From: an uncultured Clostridium sp.
GTDB lineage: Bacteria; Bacillota_A; Clostridia; TANB77; CAG-508
Assembly (NCBI GenBank): GCA_951800935.1
Contig: CATOLW010000047.1
Coordinates: 1 to 7,813 of the forward strand
Length of the DNA stretch: 7,813 bases
Direction of reading: 5' to 3'
The notes beneath the pieces were generated by a model, which was not told where the DNA came from, did no database searches, and saw nothing but the letters and a program-made list of their open reading frames with translations. Below are positions 1 through 6,367 of the stretch, in pieces (the stretch's first letter is position 1; every line of letters starts with the position of its first letter). The position numbers and the translations under genes were made by a program.

Positions 1-819
1 TTTGAATTAGGATTTCCAGGAACCGAAGAAAATTTAAGAAGAAGCATTCAAAAGAAAAATAGTATTACAATTATAGCAGCACCAACAGGAGAAGGAAAAA
101 CAACCACCTTGTACAGTATTATGGATTACTTAAATAGTCCAGAAATTAATATAACTACAATTGAAGACCCAGTAGAAATTAGAATTCCAGGACTAAACCA
201 AATTGAAATTGATGGGAAATCTTCTTTTTCAGGTTCACTAAGAACGGTATTAAGACAAGATCCTGATATTATATTAGTAGGGGAAATCAGAGATACTGAA
301 ACAGGAGAAATAGCAATCCAAGCAGGACAAACAGGACACTATGTGTTATCTACTATACACACCATTGATAGCGTAGAAGTTATTACAAGATTAAGAAAAA
401 TGGGACTTTCTGATTATGATATTTCCAGTACTTTAGCAACAACCATTTCACAAAGATTGGTAAGAAAATTATGTCCAAAATGTAAAAAAGAAAGAAAATT
501 TAATGAAGAAGAAAAGAAAATTATAACAGCAATTGGAGAAAAGTATGATGAGAAATTTGATTTAAATGGAATAACTTATGATGCACCTGGATGTAAATAT
601 TGCAACAATACAGGTTACTATGATAGAATTGGGATTTTTGAAGTATTAGACTTAAATGATGAAATCAAAGAAACTGTTATGAATGGAAAGTCAAGTTTAG
701 AAATACGTACTTTGGCTTTGGAGCATGGCTATAAACCATTAATTGTAGACGGAATTCGAAAAGTTGTAAATGGTTATACAACCTTAGAAGAACTAAACAA
801 AAAATTACTAATTTTTTAA
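1..819 (+). CDS. pilB: PilB/GspE-like type IV pilus assembly ATPase, C-terminal part
   Basis: This gene is open at the left edge, and 272 C-terminal residues are visible. It is a secretion/pilus-extension ATPase, which hydrolyses ATP as a cytoplasmic hexamer to drive pilin polymerisation at the inner-membrane platform. The visible part has a Walker A loop GEGKTTT (residues 30-36 of the fragment; a Glu replaces the usual Ser/Gly), an Asp box IEDPVE, a Walker B region DIILVGEIRD with Glu95, and a His box GHYVLSTIHT (from 112). A tetracysteine zinc site (C158, C161, C198, C201) is typical of PilB/GspE and absent from PilT, which separates the two ATPases here. The frame is intact and contains no CGG codon. 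The first in-frame ATG inside the window (121) lies within the ATPase core, so the true start is upstream. The next gene follows after 21 bases. Confidence 0.93.
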   Translation, partial: FELGFPGTEENLRRSIQKKNSITIIAAPTGEGKTTTLYSIMDYLNSPEINITTIEDPVEIRIPGLNQIEIDGKSSFSGSLRTVLRQDPDIILVGEIRDTETGEIAIQAGQTGHYVLSTIHTIDSVEVITRLRKMGLSDYDISSTLATTISQRLVRKLCPKCKKERKFNEEEKKIITAIGEKYDEKFDLNGITYDAPGCKYCNNTGYYDRIGIFEVLDLNDEIKETVMNGKSSLEIRTLALEHGYKPLIVDGIRKVVNGYTTLEELNKKLLIF

Positions 820-840
820 ACCAAAACAAAGGAGGAAATT

Positions 841-1945
841 ATGAATTTAGACCAAATATTAGATGAAGCAATCAAATTAGATGCATCGGATGTTCACTTG
901 ATTTGTGACAATAAACCAATGCTTAGGGTAGCTAGAAAATTAATTCCTGTACCAAATAGCAAAATCTTAACACCAGATGACATGTCAGAATATTATGATT
1001 ATTTAGTACAAGGAAATGTAGATAAAGATGAAGTTTTCAACAACACTAGGAAATTGGACATGTCTTATGAATACAAAGATATTCGTTTAAGAGTTAATAT
1101 TTCTTTATCAGACGATATTCCACTATGTACCCTAAGACTAATCAAAAACGAATTACCACCATATGAGTCTTTAGGAGTACCAGATATTGTTAGAAGAATG
1201 TCTTATCAACCACAAGGATTAATCTTGGTTACTGGTAAAACAAATTCAGGAAAAAGTACAACGCTAAATGCTTTAATTAATTATATTAACGAAAATCAAA
1301 ACAAAAAAATCTTAACACTAGAAAACCCAGTAGAATATAAACATCATTCTAAAAAATCATTAATTGTACAAAAAGAAATTGGAAGAGGAAGAGACAGTTT
1401 AACTTTTAGTGATGGTGTTAAAAACTCCTTAAGAGAGGACTGTGATATTCTAGTAATTGGAGAGATTCGTGATAAAGTAACGATGGAAGCTGCTATCGAA
1501 ATGGCAGAATCTCGGACACTTAGTAATTGGAACTTTGCATACAAAATCTTGTGCAGAAACCATAGATAGAATGATAAACTTTTATGAAGTAAGAGACCAA
1601 GCAAGTGTTAAATACTTATTATCAGCATTATTAAAATTGGTAGTCTCACAAAGACTATTGCCAGGAACAGATGGAAAACTAGTATTAGTACCAGAAGTAA
1701 TGGTAGTTGATAACATTGTTGCAGGTATCATTCGTAAAGAAAAATTAAGTGTATCAGAAATAGAAGATGCAATTCAAAGTAATGCAGACAAAGGAAGTAT
1801 AGGGCTAATTAATTCCTTAGCAGAGCTTTTTGTACAAGACAAAATAACACTTGATTTAGCAAAAGCACAAATAGAAGAAAAGAACTTAGAAATCTTAAAT
1901 AGAACGATTATGCAATTAAAAATAAAACGTGATAAACAAGGATAG
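841..1945 (+). CDS. pilT: PilT-like pilus retraction ATPase, two frames joined by +1 shift at CGG
   Basis: This is a cytoplasmic hexameric ATPase that powers pilus disassembly and retraction. It starts at ATG 841 behind GGAGGA (831-836). Frame 1 gives residues 1-224: N-terminal ASDVH motif (15-19), Walker A GKTNSGKS (132-139), an Asp-box equivalent LENPVEY in which the usual EDP is ENP, and Walker B ILVIGEIRD with Glu208. Reading then hits CGG at 1513 and would stop at 1567-1569, making a 242-residue protein without the His box. Skipping C1513 gives the family motif exactly: AES-GHLVIGTLHT, then AETIDR and a normal C-terminal domain ending at 1943-1945. The joined product is 367 residues, usual for PilT. 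The absence of the PilB-type tetracysteine site and the N-terminal domain support PilT over PilB. Whether the shift really occurs is inferred, not shown. Confidence 0.88.
1513..1516 (+). other. In-frame CGG(A): inferred +1 frameshift site in pilT
   Basis: The zero-frame codons are GAA TCT CGG ACA. The frame that encodes the rest of PilT is GAA TCT (C) GGA CAC. The junction is fixed to this base, because Ser224 upstream and Gly225-His226 downstream both match the conserved PilT AE(S/T)GHLV motif with no gap. There is no convincing Shine-Dalgarno-like stimulator just upstream and no stop codon at the shift point, unlike the prfB site. The zero frame stays open for 18 codons beyond the CGG. Confidence 0.85.
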
Positions 1946-1958
1946 GAGGTAAATCCAA

Positions 1959-3306
1959 ATGCCTATATATACGTACAGGGCGATGACAAGAACGGGAGTA
2001 GTTGTAAAGAATAAGGTAGAATCAGCTAGTAGATTAACTTTAATTAAATCACTAAAAAATAGTGATTTATTACCAATATCAATTGAACAAATGTCTTATC
2101 GTTCCAATAAGCAACAAAAAAAGCAAAAGAAAAATGTAACGGATATACAAGAAATTATGAAAAACGTAAATACGACACAACTAGGAAATGCTAAGAAAAC
2201 ATTAAGCACTAAAGAGAAAGTTAATTTATATTTTGCTAAAACAGAAAAAATCACAGAAAGAGATTTAGTAGTATTTACGCAAAACTTTTATTTGCTAAAA
2301 AAAGCAAATTTCAATAATATCCATGCCTTAGATACGATTATAAAAAGTACAGAGAACTTGTCTTTTAGAGGTATATTAGAAGATATTTTAGCAGGAGTAG
2401 AAGCACGGAGAAAACATGTATACTACTATGGAATATTACGAGAACGTATTTCCTTATATTTACGTTAATATGATAAAAGTAGGAGAATTATCAGGTTCGC
2501 TTACTAGTTCATTAGAACAAGCCGTTAAATATTTAGACGAAACAGCAGCTTTAAATAAAAAGATAAAATCGATCTTAATCCCTAATATCATACAATTTGC
2601 TTTACTACTAGTTATGTTAGTAGTAGGAACTTTAGTTGCGATTCCTGCCATTCAAGGAATTTTTGACGAATTAGGAACAGAAGAAGAATTACCAGCTGTA
2701 ACAATATGGTTTGCAGGCTTTATTGATAATGTCATAAAGTACTGGTTTATACCAACAGTTATTGTAATTGGTATTGTAGCAGCCATTATCTTTTATATTA
2801 ACACACCAAAAGGAAAATACAATTTCCATTATTTCAAATACAAAATGCCAATTTTTGGAGAATTGATCTTCGCATTAGACTTTTCAAGATTTTTAAAAGC
2901 CATGTTACTAAACATGAAAAATGGAATGAGAATACAAGACTCCATTGAAGTCAGTAAAAATGTAATCAAAAACTATGTTATGCTATCTGTTATAGAAACA
3001 TCTATCAACAACATACTAACAGGAGCCTCTTGGATCGAACCATTCGAAAACTCAGGATTAGCCAAACCAATGATAACCGAAATGCTAAAAATAGGTATGC
3101 AAACAGACCTAACCGAAATGATGGAAAAATTAGTAGAATATATGGAAATAGACATCGACAACATTATGACAAAAATCATGAAAGCATTGCCACAAGTAGT
3201 ATATGCTATTGTAGGAGTAGTCCTAATATTCTTTGTACTAGTAGTATTAGTACCATGTATACAAGTATATATGGGTAACTTCTTATTCTCAGCCTATGGC
3301 GTATAA
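1959..3306 (+). CDS. pilC: PilC/GspF-like pilus inner-membrane platform protein, two frames joined by +1 shift at CGG
   Basis: This polytopic membrane protein is the platform on which the PilB and PilT motors act. It starts at ATG 1959 with AGGAGGT at 1944-1950, which overlaps the pilT stop codon, so the genes are tightly coupled. Frame one gives residues 1-149: an N-terminal YTYRAMTRTG segment, a Lys/Gln-rich linker (about residues 48-85) longer than usual, then the first GspF domain. It meets CGG at 2406 and would end at 2466-2468. Skipping C2406 restores the domain: EA-GENMYTTMEYYENVFP, then VNMIKVGELSGSL. The joined product is 448 residues, slightly long because of the linker. Membrane segments lie at about 205-231, 260-280 and 413-434. 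A second GspF repeat includes TEMLKIGMQTDL, where the usual GE is GM. The frame change itself is inferred from homology. Confidence 0.87.
2406..2409 (+). other. In-frame CGG(A): inferred +1 frameshift site in pilC
   Basis: The zero-frame codons are GAA GCA CGG AGA. The productive frame is GAA GCA (C) GGA GAA. The restored Gly150 sits where GspF proteins carry the conserved glycine before the segment leading to FP and the N/I-M-x-x-VGE motif. The sequence upstream contains AGGAG (2392-2396), but no equivalent exists at the other two sites, so it is probably just Ala-Gly-Val coding sequence. Confidence 0.85.
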
Positions 3307-3310
3307 AAAC

Positions 3311-3361
3311 AATGTCGCATTGGGGACGTTTCTCTATGCGACATTTTGTCGCATTAGGGAC
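3311..3361 (+). repeat. REP-like hairpin with direct repeats
   Basis: An inverted repeat pairs 3311-3320 with 3336-3345 (10 bp, 15-base loop; core ATGTCGCAT/ATGCGACAT). A competing hairpin pairs 3336-3343 with 3347-3354 (8 bp, 3-base loop). The 15-base unit TGTCGCATTGGGGAC (3313-3327) recurs at 3347-3361 with one difference. The element is more GC-rich than its surroundings and lies between the pilus operon and the kinase gene. It resembles the GGGGAC-containing repeats that accompany IS200-like (Y1) transposases in Firmicutes; that link is from memory and inference. No transposase is present here. There is no T-run after the stem, so it is not an obvious terminator. Confidence 0.65.
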
Positions 3362-3398
3362 ACATCTTATAAATCTTATCAAAAGAAAGGATGAAAAA

Positions 3399-4298
3399 AT
3401 GAAAATTGGAATTGATATTGGCGGAAGCCATATTGCAATTGGTATTATAAACAAGGAAGGAAAGATTTTAGAAAAAGCTGAAAAAAGACTTACTAGTTTA
3501 GAAAAACAAGATATCAAAAAATCGATTGAAAGCTATATTCTAGAACAAGTAAAACAATTAAAAAATAGATATGATATAGAAGAAATTGGTATTGGAATAC
3601 CAGGAAGAACAGAAGATGAAATGATTATAGAGAGCGGAAACTTAGGAATTAAAAATTACAATTTATTAGAAGCTCTAAAAAGTTTAAAAATGCCAATTAA
3701 AATTCAAAATGATGCAAAATGTGCAGCTCTAGCAGAACAAGCTTATGGATGTTTAAAAGGATATGATAGAAGTCTTTTTTTAACACTAGGAACAGGAATT
3801 GGAGGAGCTGTTTTTGAAAAAAATCAATTGTTAAAAGCAAAAAAAAGAGCAGGTTATGAATTTGGTCATATGGTAATTGAAAAAGATGGAATACCATGTC
3901 AATGTGGTAGAAAGGGTTGTTTTGAAAGGTATGGTTCCATGAAAGCTTTTAAAAACAACTTAAGAAAAGTTCTAAATTTAGACGAATCTGCAAGAGGACA
4001 GGAATTATTGGAGATGATTCGTAGAAATTCTCCGAAAGACAAAAACTATGACGTAATAGAAAAAGAGGTAGCAAAATATATTGAAAATCTAAGTGTAGGG
4101 ATTCAAAATTTAATCTGCATTTTTGAACCAGAAGTGATAGGAATTGGTGGTAGTTTTGTTTATTTTGAAGATGTGTTGTTAGAACGATTAAAAAAGAATT
4201 TACAAATTGTCAATAAAGATGACCCAGAAAGAAAAGTAATTAAAATAGAAACAGCAGTTTTGGGAAATGATGCAGGGATTATTGGGGCTGTTTTATAA
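3399..4298 (+). CDS. ROK-family sugar kinase (glucokinase-like)
   Basis: This is a cytosolic kinase of the ROK family, which uses ATP to phosphorylate a hexose such as glucose, an N-acetylated amino sugar or fructose; the sequence does not decide which. The 299-residue product is normal for a ROK kinase and has no N-terminal helix-turn-helix, so it is not a ROK repressor. Motifs: the phosphate loop MKIGIDIGGSHIAIGI at the N-terminus, IQNDAKCAAL with catalytic-type Asp105, LGTGIGGAVF (GTGIGG 131-136), and the ROK zinc signature with His157, Cys167, Cys169 and Cys174. ATG 3399 is chosen because it gives the standard N-terminus with AAAGG 8 bases upstream. The in-frame ATG at 3312 would translate the REP-like repeat and is rejected. 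No clear promoter of its own is visible. The frame is intact and has no in-frame CGG. It could be expressed from the pilus operon or from a weak promoter within the repeat region. Confidence 0.92.
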   Translation: MKIGIDIGGSHIAIGIINKEGKILEKAEKRLTSLEKQDIKKSIESYILEQVKQLKNRYDIEEIGIGIPGRTEDEMIIESGNLGIKNYNLLEALKSLKMPIKIQNDAKCAALAEQAYGCLKGYDRSLFLTLGTGIGGAVFEKNQLLKAKKRAGYEFGHMVIEKDGIPCQCGRKGCFERYGSMKAFKNNLRKVLNLDESARGQELLEMIRRNSPKDKNYDVIEKEVAKYIENLSVGIQNLICIFEPEVIGIGGSFVYFEDVLLERLKKNLQIVNKDDPERKVIKIETAVLGNDAGIIGAVL

Positions 4299-4323
4299 AA
4301 TAAAAGAAATTTCCCAAAAACAC

Positions 4324-4352
4324 TTGAAATGATTACCAAAATATGATACAAT
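4324..4352 (+). promoter_or_regulatory. Sigma-A-type promoter of rpsB-tsf
   Basis: The -35 TTGAAA (4324-4329) and -10 TACAAT (4347-4352) are separated by 17 bases. TG at 4344-4345 gives an extended -10. Transcription would begin near 4359, leaving a leader of roughly 105 bases before rpsB. Confidence 0.8.
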
Positions 4353-4394
4353 AATCAGCGTATTAATCACACAAAGAGAGTTTTAAGGGAAGTG

Positions 4395-4418
4395 CCTAAA
4401 ATTTTTAGGTCCTAAAAA
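4395..4418 (+). promoter_or_regulatory. Competing inverted repeats in the rpsB leader
   Basis: TTTTAGG (4403-4409) can pair either with CCTAAAA upstream (4395-4401) or, extended by one base, with CCTAAAAA downstream (4411-4418). Both pairings leave a one-base gap, so neither forms a good local hairpin as drawn, but three copies of one complementary motif in 24 bases of a ribosomal-protein leader is notable. S2 is autoregulated through its leader in some bacteria. No match to a known leader structure can be claimed here. Confidence 0.3.
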
Positions 4419-4464
4419 ATGAAGAAGCTTTGTGGAAGAAATAACAAAAAGGGAGGAATTAAAA

Positions 4465-5259
4465 ATGGCAGTAGTTGCAATGAAACAATTACTTGAAGCA
4501 GGTGTTCACTTTGGACATCAAACAAGAAGATGGGACCCTAAAATGGCAGAATATATATTCCAAGCTAGAAATGGAATCCACATCATCGATTTACAAAAGA
4601 CATCTAAAAAATTAGACGAAGCATATAGCTTTATCAAAGAACAAGCAGAAGAAGGAAAAACAATTCTTTTTGTAGGAACTAAAAAACAAGCACAAGAATG
4701 TATGAAAGAAGCAGCTTTAAAATGTGGTATGTACTATGTTGACCAAAGATGGTTAGGAGGAATGCTAACAAACTTTGGAACCATTCAAAAAAGAATTCAA
4801 AGACTAAAAGATCTAGAAACCATGCAAGAAGATGGTACATTTGAAGTATTACCTAAAAAAGAAGTAATTTTATTGAAAAAAGAAATGGAAAAACTAGAAA
4901 AAAATCTTGGTGGAATTAAAGATATGGACAAATTACCAGGAGTTATTTTCTTAGTAGACCCTAAAAAAGAAAGAATTGCTATTTTAGAAGCTAAAAAATT
5001 AGGAATTCCAGTAGTAGGATTAGTAGATACTAACTGTAATCCAGAAGAATTAGATTATCCAATACCAGGAAATGACGATGCTATAAGAGCTGTAAAATTA
5101 ATTGCAGACGTTATGGCAAATGCTGTTATTGAAGGAAAACAAGGAGAGAGTTTCGAACCAGAAATGGGAGAAGAACAAGTAGCCGAAAGTGAAGAAGCTA
5201 CTAGTATGGAAGAAGTTGTAGAAGCAGCTAATGAAGCGGAAGAAGCAACAGAAGAATAG
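4465..5259 (+). CDS. rpsB: 30S ribosomal protein S2
   Basis: S2 is a late-assembling protein of the small ribosomal subunit, near the mRNA exit side and contacting S1 in species that have it. The 264-residue product has the family N-terminus ([18 protein letters not shown] from residue 6), [30 protein letters not shown], the coiled-coil region around LPKKEV...EKLEKNLGG, and the C-terminal core [34 protein letters not shown] (split between strands of the fold). ATG 4465 is used because GGGAGG lies at 4451-4456 and [10 protein letters not shown] is the standard start; an upstream in-frame start would read through this ribosome site. A Glu-rich tail of about 35-40 residues makes it a little longer than the usual 240-250 residues. 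Similar acidic tails occur in other Firmicutes S2 proteins. It is followed by tsf, its classic partner. Confidence 0.97.
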   Translation: MAVVAMKQLLEAGVHFGHQTRRWDPKMAEYIFQARNGIHIIDLQKTSKKLDEAYSFIKEQAEEGKTILFVGTKKQAQECMKEAALKCGMYYVDQRWLGGMLTNFGTIQKRIQRLKDLETMQEDGTFEVLPKKEVILLKKEMEKLEKNLGGIKDMDKLPGVIFLVDPKKERIAILEAKKLGIPVVGLVDTNCNPEELDYPIPGNDDAIRAVKLIADVMANAVIEGKQGESFEPEMGEEQVAESEEATSMEEVVEAANEAEEATEE

Positions 5260-5286
5260 GAAGAACTTAAACTTAGATAAAAAAGA

Positions 5287-5312
5287 AGAGTAGGGCTTTT
5301 CTGCTCTACTCT
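5287..5312 (+). terminator. Hairpin between rpsB and tsf (possible attenuator)
   Basis: A 10-bp stem pairs 5287-5296 (AGAGTAGGGC) with 5303-5312 (GCTCTACTCT), including one G-U pair, with a 6-base loop. The sequence after it is AATTTAAT, without a proper T-run, so it is likely a weak or partial terminator or an mRNA stabilising structure that adjusts tsf relative to rpsB. Confidence 0.5.
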
Positions 5313-5347
5313 AATTTAATATAAAATATTTAGAGGGAGGAATCAAA

Positions 5348-6226
5348 ATGGTTACAGCAAGTTTAGTAAAAGACCTAAGAGAGAAAACAGGAGCAGGAAT
5401 GATGGACTGCAAAAAAGTTTTAACCGAAACAGATGGAGATATGGAAAAAGCCATCGAATTATTACGTGAAAGAGGAATCGCAAAAGCAGCTAAAAAATCT
5501 GGAAGAGTAGCAGCAGAAGGGTTAGTAGAAGCTTATATTTCAGAAGATGGAAAAACAGGAGCTATAGTAGAAGTTAACTCTGAAACAGACTTTGTTGGTA
5601 AAAATGAAGAATTCAAAAACTTTGTTATGAATGTAGCAAAACAAATTGTAGAAAAAAATCCAAGTGATGTAGAAGCTTTATTAGCACAAGAATCAATTGA
5701 AATAGTTGGAAAAACAGTACAAGAAGTATTAGTTGAAAAAATAGCTACTATTGGTGAAAATATGAATATCAGAAGATTTGCAAGATTTGAATCAGAAGGA
5801 CTAGTAGAAAAATATATTCATGGAGATGGAAAAATAGCTGTTTTAGTAAATATGAAAAAAGGAAATAAAGAAGTGGCAAAAGACATTTGTATGCAAATTG
5901 CAGCAGCAAGACCTGAATATGTAAGAAAAGAAGAAGTACCAGAAGAAAGAGTAAGCAAAGAAATGGAAATCTTAAAAGCACAAACCATGAATGAAGGAAA
6001 ACCAGAAGCAATTGCTGAAAAAATTGTACAAGGAAGAATTGGAAAATTCTATGAAGAAATCTGCTTAATCGATCAAGCCTTTGTAAAAGACCCAAATAAA
6101 AAAGTAAGTCAATTATTAAGTGAAACAGACAGTGAAGTAATTGAATTTGCAAGATTTGAAAAAGGGGAAGGAATCGAAAAGGAAGAAATTAACTTTGCGC
6201 AAGAAGTTATGAATCAATTAAAATAA
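5348..6226 (+). CDS. tsf: Elongation factor Ts
   Basis: EF-Ts is the cytosolic nucleotide-exchange factor that recycles EF-Tu-GDP to EF-Tu-GTP. The 292-residue product is normal for Firmicutes. It begins with the UBA-like N-terminal domain (SLVKDLREKTGAGMMDCKKV, then GDMEKAIELLRERG) and carries the TDFV motif (Asp81-Phe82-Val83) that inserts next to the EF-Tu Mg2+ site. The two core dimerisation-type subdomains follow, and the C-terminal GEGIEKEEINFAQEV segment is typical. The start has GGGAGG at 5335-5340, 7 bases upstream. The frame is intact and contains no CGG. It is co-transcribed with rpsB through the intervening hairpin and followed by a strong terminator. Confidence 0.97.
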   Translation: MVTASLVKDLREKTGAGMMDCKKVLTETDGDMEKAIELLRERGIAKAAKKSGRVAAEGLVEAYISEDGKTGAIVEVNSETDFVGKNEEFKNFVMNVAKQIVEKNPSDVEALLAQESIEIVGKTVQEVLVEKIATIGENMNIRRFARFESEGLVEKYIHGDGKIAVLVNMKKGNKEVAKDICMQIAAARPEYVRKEEVPEERVSKEMEILKAQTMNEGKPEAIAEKIVQGRIGKFYEEICLIDQAFVKDPNKKVSQLLSETDSEVIEFARFEKGEGIEKEEINFAQEVMNQLK

Positions 6227-6233
6227 AAATAGA

Positions 6234-6266
6234 GACTAGGGGATGTAACATTCCTTAGCCTTTTTT
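6234..6266 (+). terminator. Rho-independent terminator after tsf
   Basis: The stem pairs 6234-6245 with 6249-6260 around a TAA loop (6246-6248). It has one A-C mismatch and two G-U pairs, with the uninterrupted part CTAGGGGATG/CATTCCTTAG. Six T residues follow directly (6261-6266). This ends the rpsB-tsf transcript 8 bases after the tsf stop codon. Confidence 0.85.
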
Positions 6267-6302
6267 ATTAATAGAAAAAATTAAGAAAAAATTAAAAAAG
6301 TA

Positions 6303-6331
6303 CTGCATTTTTTTACAATCTATGATAAAAT
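6303..6331 (+). promoter_or_regulatory. Probable promoter of pyrH-frr
   Basis: An extended -10, TGATAAAAT (TG at 6323-6324, hexamer TAAAAT at 6326-6331), lies in the AT-rich gap after the tsf terminator. The position 17 bases upstream (CTGCAT, 6303-6308) is a poor -35 match, so the assignment rests on the extended -10 and on the need for a promoter after the terminator. An overlapping TATGAT (6321-6326) is an alternative -10. Confidence 0.45.
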
Positions 6332-6367
6332 AAGCTAAGCAAAAATATATTTTAAGGAGAGTGGAAA

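Noticed and set aside
1535..1945. Downstream halves as separate genes starting at internal ATGs (1535, 2416, 6828)
   Set aside because: These ATGs fall inside conserved motifs (the PilT one within GTLHT), have no ribosome site, and the halves would not form complete domains. The 6828 ATG is upstream of the shift and overlaps the first frame.
2392..2409. prfB-like stimulation by the AGGAG just upstream of the pilC site
   Set aside because: No comparable Shine-Dalgarno-like sequence precedes the pilT or pyrH sites, and no stop codon is at the shift point.
3312..3398. N-terminal extension of the ROK kinase from ATG 3312
   Set aside because: It would translate the hairpin repeat. ATG 3399 has its own AAAGG and gives the standard MKIGIDIGG start.
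4299..4464. tRNA, riboswitch or small gene upstream of rpsB
   Set aside because: I saw no tRNA cloverleaf, no known riboswitch core and no short frame with a ribosome site other than that of rpsB. No CRISPR array was seen anywhere in the window.
5769..6152. Open frames on the minus strand (for example 5769-6152, 3206-3517, 1344-1604)
   Set aside because: They are Leu/Phe/Ile-rich mirror images of well-conserved + strand genes, without ribosome sites or recognisable domains.
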